A DNA stretch of 34,145 nt, taken from positions 1 through 34,145 of the forward strand of contig JAHWJR010000004.1 in NCBI GenBank assembly GCA_019348335.1. The letters run 5' to 3'. Position numbers and translations under genes: made by a program. The notes beneath the pieces were generated by a model. The model saw only the letters and a list, made by a program, of their open reading frames with translations, was not told the DNA's origin and did no database searches. The DNA is from Actinomycetota bacterium. GTDB taxonomy: Bacteria > Actinomycetota > Acidimicrobiia > Acidimicrobiales > CADCSY01. Shown here piece by piece: positions 1 through 8,420 of the stretch. Numbering within the stretch: position 1 is the stretch's first letter; each line of letters opens with the position of its first letter.

Positions 1-2
1 CC

Positions 3-1637
3 GGGTTCTCCAACCCGGCGCCCATCACCGTCGCCGCCCTGTACGTGGTGGCCGGGGCCGCCGAGGCGACGGGGGCGCTCGAGCGCTTCTCCGACCGGGC
101 CATGGGACGCGGACCGGGAGCCGAACCCCGCATGCGCCGGCAGCTGGGCCGGGTCACGGTCCCCACCGCGGCGGCGTCGGCGTTCATCCCCAACACGCCC
201 CTGATCACCATGCTCGCCCCCAGGGTGGTGATGTGGGCCCGGCGGGTGGGCACCTCGCCCTCGCCCTACCTCATGCCGCTGAGCTACGCCTCCATCTTCG
301 GTGGCATCGTCACCGTGCTGGGGACCTCCACCAACCTGGTCGTCTCCGGCTTGCTCGAGGCGTCGGGCCAGGCGCCACTCGGCGTGTTCGAGATCACCAG
401 CGTGGGCCTGCCCATCGCCGTAGTGGGCGTGGGCGCCATGCTCGTGCTGGCGCCCCGCCTGATCCGGGCCCGGGTGTCGCCGAGCGACCAGGTGCGGCGC
501 CGGGCCCGGGAGTACACCGTCGAGATGCGGGTGGTGGAGGACGGGCCCCTGGTGGGACAGAGCGTGGCCGAGGCCGGGCTGCGCAACCTCGAGGGCGTGT
601 TCCTGGTGGGTGTCGAGCGCGACGGCCATGCCATGGCGCCGGTGGCGCCGGACGAGGTCCTGGTCGGTGGCGATTACCTCACCTTCAGCGGCAACGTGGC
701 CCGCATCGTCGATCTCCAGCGCCAGATCGGGCTGGAGTCGGCCGAGCAGCAGCACCTGTCGGTCATCGGCGACGCTCCCGGGGGGCGGCTCTTCGAGGCG
801 GTGGTGTCCGACGGCTCCGCGCTCAGCGGCTCGACCCTGCGCGACACGGAATTTCGCAGCCACTACGGCGGCGCTGTGTTCGCCATCCACCGGGACGGCG
901 AGCGCCTCCCCGGCAAGCTCGGCCAGGTGCGCCTCCGGGGCGGCGACGTGCTGGTCATGCTGGCCGACCCCGGGTTCCGTGAACGATGGCGCGACAGCCC
1001 CGACTTCCTCATCGTCTCGGCGCTGGGCGAGACCGCCCCTCCCCGCCGCCACCGGGCCCGGGTGGTCGAGGTGGTGATGCTGGCCATGGTGGTGGTGGCC
1101 AGCACCAACTTGCTCTCGCTGCCCCGGGCCGCGCTCGCCGCGGCCATGGCGCTGGTGTTGCTGCGGGTCCTCACGCCCGCCGAGGCCCGCCAGTCGCTCA
1201 GCTTCGAGATCCTGGTGATGATCGCCGCCGCCTTCGGCCTGGGCGAGGCTCTGGCCGAGAGCGGGCTGGCCGCCGAGCTGTCCGGCCACCTCGTGAACTT
1301 CGTCGGCGTGCTCGGTCCCCTCGGGATCCTCCTCGGCGTGCTGCTGGCCACGATCGTGGCCACCGAGACCCTGACCAACAACGCCGCCGCCGTGCTGATG
1401 TTCCCCATCGCCATGTCGGCCGCCGAGCAGAGCGGCGTGGAGCCCCGGGCGCTGGCGGTGGCCATCCTGGTGGCGGCCTCGTGCTCGTTCCTCACCCCCA
1501 TCGGCTATCAGACCAACACCATCGTCTACGGCCTGGGGGGGTACCGCTTCGGTGACTTCGCCCGCCTGGGGCTCCCCCTCACGGTGCTCACGGTGGCGGT
1601 GTCGATGGTGGTCATCCCTCTCGCCTTCCCCCTGTGA
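3..1637 (+). CDS. SLC13/DASS-family permease with TrkA-C (RCK_C) domains, 5' end missing
   Basis: Inner-membrane anion or dicarboxylate/sulfate-type transporter. The reading frame is open from base 3 and already codes for family sequence (GFSNPAPITVAALYVVAGA), so the true start lies left of the window. Visible order: N-terminal membrane helices, a cytoplasmic middle with two TrkA-C-like regions (around EDGPLVGQSVAEAGLRNLEG, and later LGQVRLRGGDVLVMLADPG), then a second helix bundle. The C-terminal bundle has the family-type segment SFLTPIGYQTNTIVYG. The TrkA-C insert is typical of SLC13 permeases that bind regulatory ligands. The substrate cannot be read from sequence. The gene is not functionally linked to the polysaccharide genes that follow and marks the left border of the locus. 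Confidence 0.88.
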   Translation, partial: GFSNPAPITVAALYVVAGAAEATGALERFSDRAMGRGPGAEPRMRRQLGRVTVPTAAASAFIPNTPLITMLAPRVVMWARRVGTSPSPYLMPLSYASIFGGIVTVLGTSTNLVVSGLLEASGQAPLGVFEITSVGLPIAVVGVGAMLVLAPRLIRARVSPSDQVRRRAREYTVEMRVVEDGPLVGQSVAEAGLRNLEGVFLVGVERDGHAMAPVAPDEVLVGGDYLTFSGNVARIVDLQRQIGLESAEQQHLSVIGDAPGGRLFEAVVSDGSALSGSTLRDTEFRSHYGGAVFAIHRDGERLPGKLGQVRLRGGDVLVMLADPGFRERWRDSPDFLIVSALGETAPPRRHRARVVEVVMLAMVVVASTNLLSLPRAALAAAMALVLLRVLTPAEARQSLSFEILVMIAAAFGLGEALAESGLAAELSGHLVNFVGVLGPLGILLGVLLATIVATETLTNNAAAVLMFPIAMSAAEQSGVEPRALAVAILVAASCSFLTPIGYQTNTIVYGLGGYRFGDFARLGLPLTVLTVAVSMVVIPLAFPL

Positions 1638-1682
1638 CGCCCCCCGTGATGCCGCCTGTGACCCCCCTGTGACCGCTGTGAC
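1633..1682. repeat. Five GTGAC/GTGAT repeats at 9-12 bp spacing upstream of the first Wzz/BY-kinase gene
   Basis: The pentamer GTGAC, or GTGAT in one copy, begins at 1634, 1646, 1658, 1669 and 1678, so the spacings are 12, 12, 11 and 9 bp, close to one helical turn. Four of the five are preceded by CT. The first overlaps the stop codon of the permease gene. The array lies about 50-100 bp upstream of the inferred transcription start at 1731, where an activator could bind. It could also be chance in C-rich spacer DNA. Confidence 0.4.
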
Positions 1683-1700
1683 CTGACGTATGTACGGGCT

Positions 1701-1716
1701 CGGGCGAAAGCGCCCG
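1701..1716. terminator. Small perfect hairpin between permease and Wzz/BY-kinase
   Basis: CGGGCG, loop AAAG, CGCCCG forms a perfect 6-bp stem. There is no T-run after it. It sits 60 bp after the permease stop and directly before the -10 box of the next gene. It could be a weak terminator or a protein-binding palindrome. Confidence 0.35.
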
Positions 1717-1717
1717 A

Positions 1718-1723
1718 TACGCT
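1718..1723 (+). promoter_or_regulatory. -10 box of a leaderless promoter (TACGCT)
   Basis: TACGCT matches the actinobacterial TANNNT -10 consensus and ends 7 nt before the GTG at 1731. Transcription would start at or next to the first codon. No ribosome binding site is visible, which fits a leaderless message. Confidence 0.55.
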
Positions 1724-1730
1724 TTCCCAC

Positions 1731-3518
1731 GTGAATCCCGACAAGGGTTCGGGCGACTTCGACCTCCGCCACTACCTGGCGGTCGTGCGCCGCCGGAAGC
1801 TGACCATCGTGCTCGCCGTGGTGGCCATGGTTGGCTCGGCCCTGGCGGTCTCGTTGCTGCAGACCCCGGTGTACCAGGCGACGTCCCAGATCGTGTTCCA
1901 GACCGGCTCGGCCGAGGAGATCTTCGCTCCCCAGGGCTTCCTCACCCCCACCCTGGTCGCCACCGAGATCGAGGTGATGAAGTCGCAGTCGGTGCGCGAC
2001 GCCGTCGCCAGCGAGATCGGCAGCGTGCCCGCCGTCGACATCGCCCCCGTGGCCAACACCAACGTGGTGGCCATCACCGCCGAGAGCACCGACCCGGCGG
2101 CGGCCGCCCGCACGGCCAACGCCTACGCCCAGATCTACACCAACACGCGGCGCCAGGCGCAGATCGACGACCTGCTCGAGGCCGGGCGCCAGGTGCAGGC
2201 CAAGGTCGACGAGCTCGACCAGCAGCTGGCCGAGGTCGAGCGGCCGCTCAACGAGCTCGACGCCCAGATCGCGGCCACCGTAGGGGCGGAGGAGCGCCGG
2301 CGGTTGGAGGATCAGCGGCGCGCCCTCCAGGGAGACATCGCCATCCAACGCCAGACCCTCCAGTCGCAGCGCTCCGACTACGCCGAGCAGCGGGACAAGC
2401 TGCAGCTGGCCAGCAGCCTGACCCAGACGGCCGGCGCCCAGGTCGTGACCGCGGCCACCGAGCCCACCACACCGGTGCGCCCCAAGCCGCTGCGCAACGC
2501 CGCCCTCGCCCTGGTGGCGGGTCTCGTGCTCGGGGTCGGGCTGGCCCTCCTGCGTGATCACCTCGACGACACGGTCACCTCCAAGGAGGATCTCGAGCGG
2601 GCCACGACCGGTCTCGACGTGCTCGCCCTCATCCCTGCCGTCCCGGGGTGGAGAGACCGGCAGAAGTCGTTCGTGGTGTCGCTCACCGAACCCAACTCGC
2701 CGCCGGCCGAGGCCTACCGGTCGCTGCGCACCGCCGTGCAGTTCATCGGCCTCAACCAACCGGTGCGGGTCATCCAGATGACCAGTCCCAACGCCTCGGA
2801 AGGCAAGACCACGACGCTGGCCAACCTGGCCGTGGCCCTGGCCAACGCCGGCCAGCGGGTCATCGTCGTGTGCTGCGACCTGCGCCGGCCCCGCATCCAC
2901 GAGTTCTTCGGGCTCGACAACGCCGCCGGCTTCACCTCCGTGCTGCTCGGCGAGCTGCCGCTCTCGGCGGCGCTGCAAACCGTGCCCGGCGCCGGCCGGC
3001 TGGCGCTCCTGGCGTCGGGGCCACCCCCGCCCAACCCCTCCGAGCTGCTGGCGTCCATGCGCACCAACGAGGTGTTCGCCGCGCTGCGGTCCGAGTGCGA
3101 CGTGGTCCTGGTCGACAGCCCGCCCGTGCTGCCGGTCACCGACGCCACCGTGCTGGCCCGCATGGTCGACGCCACCATCCTCGTGGGCACCGCCGGCCGC
3201 ACGACCCGCCGCGAGTACCACCGCTCAATCGAGCTGCTGCGCCAGGTCGAGGCGCCGATCGTGGGCACGGTGCTCAACGGCATCGAACCCGAGGGGATGT
3301 ACGGCTACGGCTACCGGTACTCGAGCGAGACGCCGGCGGACGGCGGCGGCGGCGGCAAGGCGCGGCGGAAGCGACCGGGCAAGGCGCCGGCCAACGGCAG
3401 GCCGAGCAACGGCACGGCGAGTGCGGGCGACGGCACGACGGGCGACGACGTCCCGGTCGCCACCGGCGCCGGCACCGACGGCCCCATCGTCGTCAGCAAC
3501 CCCACCGACACCCGGTAG
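1731..3518 (+). CDS. Wzz-type chain-length determinant fused to BY-kinase (polysaccharide co-polymerase), copy 1
   Basis: 595 aa inner-membrane tyrosine autokinase that controls polymerisation and export of polysaccharide. Domains: Wzz N-terminus with a first membrane helix at about residues 24-43, a periplasmic part with heptad-like coiled coil (about 140-225), a second helix (about 254-276), then a cytoplasmic BY-kinase domain. Seen motifs: Walker A SPNASEGKTTT with K359, Walker A' CDLRRPR with D383, Walker B VVLVDSPP with D462. The tail has a tyrosine cluster (Y524, Y526, Y528, Y530) that would be autophosphorylated, then a low-complexity G/K/A-rich end. The GTG start is supported by a -10 box 7 nt upstream. 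The gene converges on the nucleotidyltransferase gene with only 3 bp between stops. A second, very similar gene lies at 19275-21032. No cognate phosphatase gene is in the window. Confidence 0.93.
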   Translation: MNPDKGSGDFDLRHYLAVVRRRKLTIVLAVVAMVGSALAVSLLQTPVYQATSQIVFQTGSAEEIFAPQGFLTPTLVATEIEVMKSQSVRDAVASEIGSVPAVDIAPVANTNVVAITAESTDPAAAARTANAYAQIYTNTRRQAQIDDLLEAGRQVQAKVDELDQQLAEVERPLNELDAQIAATVGAEERRRLEDQRRALQGDIAIQRQTLQSQRSDYAEQRDKLQLASSLTQTAGAQVVTAATEPTTPVRPKPLRNAALALVAGLVLGVGLALLRDHLDDTVTSKEDLERATTGLDVLALIPAVPGWRDRQKSFVVSLTEPNSPPAEAYRSLRTAVQFIGLNQPVRVIQMTSPNASEGKTTTLANLAVALANAGQRVIVVCCDLRRPRIHEFFGLDNAAGFTSVLLGELPLSAALQTVPGAGRLALLASGPPPPNPSELLASMRTNEVFAALRSECDVVLVDSPPVLPVTDATVLARMVDATILVGTAGRTTRREYHRSIELLRQVEAPIVGTVLNGIEPEGMYGYGYRYSSETPADGGGGGKARRKRPGKAPANGRPSNGTASAGDGTTGDDVPVATGAGTDGPIVVSNPTDTR

Positions 3519-3521
3519 GGC

Positions 3522-4481
3522 TCAGCGCGGTTGCTTCGAGCCGGCGGCCACCGCCCGCCGGGCCCGCCACCACGACCGCAGGCCCTGCGGCGCCTTCCAC
3601 GGCACCCACACCAGCCGGTACAGGTAGCCGGCCACCAGCGCGAGCCGGCTGCGCCGGGCCGGGGGGAACCACAGCCGGATGAACGACGGGGTGGGGACGA
3701 GCTCGCGCCCCACCAGCGCCGCCTTGGCCCGCAGGCCCCGGGCCGCCGCCACCTGCTCGAAGGGCCGGGCCAGGACCGCGGTGGACGACGACTGGAGGAA
3801 CAGCTCGACCGACGTATCCATCGGCACCCCCAGCCGCTCGCCCATCTCCTGGCCCTCGGGGAGCAGGCGCAGTCCCACACCGAAGCCGGGCAGCGCGTCG
3901 AGCTCCTCGGCGATGGCCAGGGCAGCCCGCCACTCGTCCTCGTCGAGCCGGGCCAGAGCCCGGCCCAGGTCCTCGATGGTCTTGCGCCGCCCCGACTCGG
4001 CGTGGAGAGCCACGTGCAGCGCCAGCACCGCCGGCGCCAGCACCTCGGCGGCGACGCCGCCCACCGTGGCCGGCCGGGTGTGGGCGGTGACCACCGCCCA
4101 GCAGCGCTCGGGGGACACCCCCACCTTGGCCGAGAGGATCTTGTGCAGGTCGACCGACGGTGAGCCCGGCCGGTCCCAGTTGTCGGCGTGGTCGGCCTGC
4201 TCGCCGGCCGCGCTTCCCGTGTAGCGGGGGGTGTAGCCGAGGCTGGCGAGGACCTCGCCGGCGGCACCGAAGCGCTCGGGCGCCACCAGCAGGTCGACGT
4301 CGGCGTAGTAGCGGGCCTGACCGTCGTCGTAGAGCCAGCGGGCGAAGGAGGCGCCCTTCAGCAGCACCGAGCGGATGCCGCGACGAGAGAGCGCGTCGAC
4401 GGCCTGACCGGCGACCTGGTCGACGGCCAGGCTCAGCATGGTCACGGCGAGTGGGTTCGTCGCCGGTTGCGGGGTTGCCAT
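3522..4481 (-). CDS. Nucleotidyltransferase family protein (PF14907-like)
   Basis: 319 aa soluble protein of the uncharacterised nucleotidyltransferase type. The N-terminal third shows the hallmark VLLKGASFARWLY followed by YYADVDLLV: the Lys-Gly at 42-43 and the acidic pair D61/D63 match the metal-binding pattern of the polymerase-beta-like fold. The rest is helical with no recognised motif. Substrate and acceptor are unknown. From family knowledge, such proteins often occur near HPr-kinase-like and PqqD-like genes in exopolysaccharide loci, and both are found 9-10 kb away here, so it may belong to that peptide module rather than to sugar assembly (inference). ATG 4481 is supported by a TAGCGT box on the minus strand 9 nt upstream. 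Confidence 0.8.
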   Translation of the reverse strand: MATPQPATNPLAVTMLSLAVDQVAGQAVDALSRRGIRSVLLKGASFARWLYDDGQARYYADVDLLVAPERFGAAGEVLASLGYTPRYTGSAAGEQADHADNWDRPGSPSVDLHKILSAKVGVSPERCWAVVTAHTRPATVGGVAAEVLAPAVLALHVALHAESGRRKTIEDLGRALARLDEDEWRAALAIAEELDALPGFGVGLRLLPEGQEMGERLGVPMDTSVELFLQSSSTAVLARPFEQVAAARGLRAKAALVGRELVPTPSFIRLWFPPARRSRLALVAGYLYRLVWVPWKAPQGLRSWWRARRAVAAGSKQPR

Positions 4482-4490
4482 CTGCCCGAG

Positions 4491-4496
4491 ACGCTA
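4491..4496 (-). promoter_or_regulatory. -10 box (TAGCGT) for the nucleotidyltransferase gene
   Basis: On the minus strand TAGCGT lies 9 nt before ATG 4481, with no Shine-Dalgarno sequence between, consistent with a leaderless or near-leaderless transcript. It falls in the 38-bp gap behind the upstream glycosyltransferase, so the gene can be transcribed alone. Confidence 0.5.
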
Positions 4497-4519
4497 CCGG
4501 CGGTTTGCCTGCGACAGGC

Positions 4520-5668
4520 TCAGCGCCTGGTGGTGGCCCGGTAGACCTCCAGCACCTGGGCGGCGACCACCTCGGGGGTGAAGTTCCGGGCCCGCCGGCG
4601 GGCGGCCTCGCCCAGCTGCTCCCGCAGGCCCGGGTCCGCCGCCAGGCGCCGGAGGGTGCCGGCCAGGGTCTCCACGTCACCCGTCGGGTACAGCAGCCCG
4701 TCGGAGCCGTCGGTGATGAGCTCGAGCGGCCCTCCAGCGGCGGCCGCCACCACCGCCAGGCCGGCGGCCATGCCCTCGACCACGACCTGGCCGAACCCCT
4801 CGGTGATCAGCGAGGCGTGCACGAGCACGTCCAGGCCCGCCAGGTCGGCGCTCACGTCTTCGCGGAAGCCGGTCAGCTCCACTCGGTCGGCCAGGCCCAG
4901 ACGAGCCACCTGCTGGCCGAGCGCCTCTTCGTAGGACGCCTCGCCGAACAGGGCTCCTCCGACCACCACCGCCTGCTCGGGACCTTCGGGGAAAGCGGCG
5001 GCGAAGGCGTCGAGGAACACGTGCTGGCCCTTGGACGGCGCCAGGCGGCCCACCATCCCGACCCGCAGCGGCGAGCCGGGGGGGCGGGACCTGGCCACGG
5101 CCTCCACGTGGACGGGTGAGGGGATGACCGTGATCGCCACCCCCGGCGAGTCGAGGCCCTCACGGGTGCTGTCCGAGTTGGCGATCACCGCCGCCGGCAG
5201 GTGGCGGACCATGGCCCGCACCATGCGGATGGCCGCCGGCGGCAGGTAGTCGTCGGCCAGGCGCTCCCGGGCGTGCCACACCACCGGCACCCGGGCCAGG
5301 TTCCCGGCGACGCTGCCGTAGACGTTGGCCTTGAGCGAGTTGGTGTGGACCAGGTCGGGGCGCAGGCGGCGCAGGCGCCGGGCGACCGTGGCCACGTAGT
5401 GGGCGGTGTGGCCCATGCTGGCTCCGGGCAGGCGGCCCGGTCGGACCCGGTCGCGGGACAGGCCCCGGGCTGCCTCCGCCATGGGCAGCACCTCGGTGGA
5501 GATCCCCGCCGCCTCCAACCGGGCGACGAGCGGACCGTCCTCGCCGAGCACGACGTGGGCGTCCACGTCCTCGGCCAGGGCGGGCAGCAGGCGAGCCATG
5601 GCGAGCTCCGCCCCCGACAGCTGGGCGCAGTGGTCCAGGTAGACCACGCGCAGTCGCCCCGATGTCAT
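4520..5668 (-). CDS. GT4-family glycosyltransferase
   Basis: 382 aa cytoplasmic or membrane-associated retaining glycosyltransferase with GT-B fold. The N-terminal acceptor domain begins LRVVYLDHCAQLSGAELAMA, with the SGAE loop typical of GT4. The C-terminal nucleotide-sugar domain begins near LRVGMVGRLAPSKGQHVFL and carries the E-x7-E type motif EGFGQVVVEGMAAG. Donor and acceptor sugars cannot be told from sequence. It points away from the membrane protein gene at 5712, and the two share a 43-bp divergent promoter region. Downstream in the same direction is the nucleotidyltransferase gene. Confidence 0.9.
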   Translation of the reverse strand: MTSGRLRVVYLDHCAQLSGAELAMARLLPALAEDVDAHVVLGEDGPLVARLEAAGISTEVLPMAEAARGLSRDRVRPGRLPGASMGHTAHYVATVARRLRRLRPDLVHTNSLKANVYGSVAGNLARVPVVWHARERLADDYLPPAAIRMVRAMVRHLPAAVIANSDSTREGLDSPGVAITVIPSPVHVEAVARSRPPGSPLRVGMVGRLAPSKGQHVFLDAFAAAFPEGPEQAVVVGGALFGEASYEEALGQQVARLGLADRVELTGFREDVSADLAGLDVLVHASLITEGFGQVVVEGMAAGLAVVAAAAGGPLELITDGSDGLLYPTGDVETLAGTLRRLAADPGLREQLGEAARRRARNFTPEVVAAQVLEVYRATTRR

Positions 5669-5677
5669 CGGGGGCCG

Positions 5678-5683
5678 AGGCTA
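5678..5683 (-). promoter_or_regulatory. -10 box (TAGCCT) for the GT4 gene
   Basis: TAGCCT on the minus strand ends 9 nt before ATG 5668. Together with TAGGGT at 5700-5705 on the other strand it forms a very tight divergent promoter pair with 16 bp between the two -10 boxes. Confidence 0.5.
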
Positions 5684-5699
5684 GACATCTCCTTGTCGG

Positions 5700-5705
5700 T
5701 AGGGT
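5700..5705 (+). promoter_or_regulatory. -10 box (TAGGGT) of a leaderless promoter
   Basis: TAGGGT ends 6 nt before ATG 5712, placing the transcription start at the first codon. No ribosome binding site is seen. Confidence 0.5.
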
Positions 5706-5711
5706 CGCGCG

Positions 5712-7325
5712 ATGTCCCCAGCCGCGAGGCTGAAGCGAGCGCTCGAGACCGACTCGCGCTCCACCACGCTGGCGTTCACCGCCGGGTTGCTGGTGGCGCT
5801 GGCCGTGGGAGGCAGGCTCTTCTACCGCCTGGTCCAGTTGGACGAGGCCGCCTACCGGGCGCCATCCATCACGCTGTCCGCACTCCGCTCGCCCGGGCTC
5901 CTCGTCCTGGTCGTCGTTCCCGCAGCCGTGGTCGTGTGGCTGCGGCGGGGTCTGCGCTGGGGTGACGTGCCCGAGGGCCGCCTGGTGCGCCTGCTCCTAC
6001 TCGCCGCCGCCGGCTCCCTGGTCGTCTCGCTGGCCTTCTACGAGCCCAACTGGTTCTTCGGCCGGTCACATCTCGTCGACCGGGCGCTGCTCGTGGGTCT
6101 GTTCGCCCTCAGCATCTGGCGGCCCGTCGCCCTGGTCCCGTTCACGGTGCTGGCCGCGGTCGTCGCCTCCCAGTTCGCTGTCCCCCTCGGCCGCTACACG
6201 TGGAACGACAAGCGCCTGATCTTCGACGTCGTCATCCTGTTCTGCGTGGCGGCCGGGGCCGGCCTCCTCCGCCGCCGGGAAGGGGTGCGGGCGTTCGTCG
6301 GTGCTGCCTGCGTCCTCGTGGTGTCGTGGTACCTGGTGGCCGGGGTGGGCAAGATCGCCCTCGGTTGGCCAGGACGCGAGGAGCTGGCCAACATGACCCG
6401 ATCGGCTCATCTGGCCGGGTGGCTGACGGCGGGAACCGCCGATCGTGTGGCCGAGGTGGTGGCCAGCGTGAACTGGCTCTTGGTCCCGGCCGCCATCGTG
6501 GTGGAGGTAGCGGTCGTCCTCCTGCTGCTGGGGCGCCGGCCGGCGCTGGCGGTGTTGCTCGCCCTGCCCGGTCTGCACCTGCTGGTGTTCCTGTTGTCGG
6601 GCATCTTCTTCTGGAAGTGGATGGTGTTCGAGCTCGCCCTGCTCGTCTTCTTCCTCCGTTGCCACCGGGAGACCCTCGCCGGCTTCGGCCCCGCCCTGGT
6701 GGTGCTGGCCCTACCCGTCGCCGTCTTGTCGCCCCGCCTGTTCGGGGTGGCGACCCTGGCGTGGTACGACACGCCGTACTCGGTCAACCTGGAGCTCGAG
6801 GCGGTGGGGGAGTCGGGGACGGTGTACCGCGTCGACCGCGTCGACCTGGCGCCCTACGAGGTCCTCTTGGCCCAGGGTCGGCTGAGCTTTCTGGCCCAGC
6901 CGAAGGTGCTCGTGGCCAGTGCCGGCACCGCCCTCGACTGGAAGGTGGCCTCGGCCATCATCACCGCCAAGAGCCCCGCCGACCTCGCCCAGGCCGAAGC
7001 CGAGCTGGCGGTAAGTCACTACCGGGAGGACGACGCCCTCGTCTTCGACCGCTTCGTGCGGGAGCGCTTCGACCCATGGTCCGAGCCGCCACCGCTCGGG
7101 CCGCCGCACCACATCTGGACCGGCCGGGCACCGCCCATCCTGAACGTGCCGCCGACGGGGTTCGACGGGCAGGAGGAGGTGGCCGAGGTCCGGGTCAGGA
7201 TGCACAAGGTCTGGTGGGACGGCGACCGTTACCGGCCTCTTGCCGACTGTATTGTCCGAGTGGTGCCCATGGACCCGGCGGCGGGGCCCACCGACGTGGC
7301 CCCGGCCACCGCTTGCGCCCTCTAG
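5712..7325 (+). CDS. Polytopic membrane protein, HTTM-like N-terminal part, with soluble C-terminal region
   Basis: 537 aa. About the first 340 residues form a series of hydrophobic helices with the segments WYLVAGVGKIALGW and LLVFLLSGIFFWKWMVFE, which recall the HTTM / vitamin-K-dependent-carboxylase-like membrane fold. That match is weak and made by eye. The last 200 residues are mostly soluble (NLELEAVGESGTVYRVDRVD onward), likely outside the membrane. No catalytic residues can be assigned. The hydrolase gene follows after 7 bp, so the two are very likely one operon. A role in transport or modification of the polysaccharide is possible but not shown. It could instead be a lineage-specific membrane protein of unknown fold. 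Confidence 0.72.
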   Translation: MSPAARLKRALETDSRSTTLAFTAGLLVALAVGGRLFYRLVQLDEAAYRAPSITLSALRSPGLLVLVVVPAAVVVWLRRGLRWGDVPEGRLVRLLLLAAAGSLVVSLAFYEPNWFFGRSHLVDRALLVGLFALSIWRPVALVPFTVLAAVVASQFAVPLGRYTWNDKRLIFDVVILFCVAAGAGLLRRREGVRAFVGAACVLVVSWYLVAGVGKIALGWPGREELANMTRSAHLAGWLTAGTADRVAEVVASVNWLLVPAAIVVEVAVVLLLLGRRPALAVLLALPGLHLLVFLLSGIFFWKWMVFELALLVFFLRCHRETLAGFGPALVVLALPVAVLSPRLFGVATLAWYDTPYSVNLELEAVGESGTVYRVDRVDLAPYEVLLAQGRLSFLAQPKVLVASAGTALDWKVASAIITAKSPADLAQAEAELAVSHYREDDALVFDRFVRERFDPWSEPPPLGPPHHIWTGRAPPILNVPPTGFDGQEEVAEVRVRMHKVWWDGDRYRPLADCIVRVVPMDPAAGPTDVAPATACAL

Positions 7326-7332
7326 GACGCCG

Positions 7333-8376
7333 GTGAACCGCCGCCGTTTCCTGACCGTGGCCGTGGGCGGCGCCGCCGCTGCCGCCGTCACCGTCCGCCT
7401 GCGCTCCGACGGAGCGTCGACCACCGCGACGAGCCCGCCATCGGCGAGCCCTGAATGTGCCCCGGCTGCCGTCCCTGGCGAGGACGCCCCGCTGCCCTAC
7501 GGCGGCGTGGCCACCCACCTGTGGTACTTCGAGACCCAGTACGGCGACACGGCCCGGGTGGCCGACCACCTCCGCCAGATCGAGGCCCCGATGGTCCGGG
7601 ACGAGTGGCTGATCCCCGAGGCGTGGCCGGAGTACCGCGGCCGCTATGGCGATGCGCTCGAGCTGGTGCACACGGTGGCGGGCACGACGTTCGTCATGGT
7701 CACGGGCCGGGCCACCGAGCCGATCGACCCCGTGCTCGACGAGATGGAGCCCTACGCCGAGCTGCTGGCCGGCATCGAGGGCCCCAATGAGTGGAACCTC
7801 CAGGACAGGCCTGGGTGGAGGGACGAGCTCAGCACCTACACCAAGGAGCTCTACGCCAAGGTCAGGGACCGGCCGGCGTTCGACCATGTTCCCGTGGTCG
7901 GCCCTTCCATCGGGCTGTCGAAGGATTCGGGCCCGCTGTTCGGGGACCACTCCGAGCACATGGACGTCGGCAACTTCCACTTCTACCAGCCGGCCACCCA
8001 GGTCGACCTCCGGTACTACCAGGCGTCGCTGGCCGGTGCCCGGGCCGTGTCCGGCACCAAGCCCATGGTGGCCACCGAGGTCAACGGCATCATCGGGGAC
8101 GGTTATCCCGGCACCGAGCAGGACCAGGCCGCCAACTACGAGTCGCTGATGAAGCTCTTCGGCGACGACGGCGTCCACCGGGGGTTCTGCTACCAGTTGC
8201 TGGACTTCTCCAGGCTCTCCAAGCCGCTGACCCACCGTGAGAACAACTTCGGGTGCTACCGGGTCGACTTCTCGGCCAAGCCGCTGGCGGCGTCGGTGCG
8301 CGAGGTCAACCGGAGGAACGACAGCCCCTTTCTGCTGGGGGACGGGCCCTGGTGCCCGCCGGCGCCGGCCCAGTGA
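7333..8376 (+). CDS. Tat-exported glycoside hydrolase, clan GH-A-like TIM barrel
   Basis: 347 aa from GTG 7333, chosen because it gives an N-terminal twin-arginine signal (NRRRFLTV, then an Ala-rich hydrophobic stretch) directly after the upstream stop. Mature part: a single (beta/alpha)8-type domain. EGPNEWN places the Asn-Glu acid/base pair at strand 4 (E153), and MVATEVNG offers the strand-7 nucleophile (E249). That pair is the clan GH-A pattern. Other barrel segments include VPVVGPSIG and MDVGNFHFYQP. It would act outside the cell on a beta-linked polysaccharide, perhaps trimming or releasing the product of this locus (inference). The exact GH family cannot be given by eye. Co-transcribed with the upstream membrane protein. 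Confidence 0.8.
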   Translation: MNRRRFLTVAVGGAAAAAVTVRLRSDGASTTATSPPSASPECAPAAVPGEDAPLPYGGVATHLWYFETQYGDTARVADHLRQIEAPMVRDEWLIPEAWPEYRGRYGDALELVHTVAGTTFVMVTGRATEPIDPVLDEMEPYAELLAGIEGPNEWNLQDRPGWRDELSTYTKELYAKVRDRPAFDHVPVVGPSIGLSKDSGPLFGDHSEHMDVGNFHFYQPATQVDLRYYQASLAGARAVSGTKPMVATEVNGIIGDGYPGTEQDQAANYESLMKLFGDDGVHRGFCYQLLDFSRLSKPLTHRENNFGCYRVDFSAKPLAASVREVNRRNDSPFLLGDGPWCPPAPAQ

Positions 8377-8407
8377 GGTGACCGGCGCGCTGATGTGCCC
8401 AGGCTCT

Positions 8408-8413
8408 TAGGAT
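8408..8413 (+). promoter_or_regulatory. -10 box (TAGGAT) of a leaderless promoter
   Basis: TAGGAT ends 7 nt before ATG 8421, and no ribosome binding site lies in between. The preceding 30 bp separate it from the hydrolase stop. Confidence 0.55.
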
Positions 8414-8420
8414 CGCCCGA

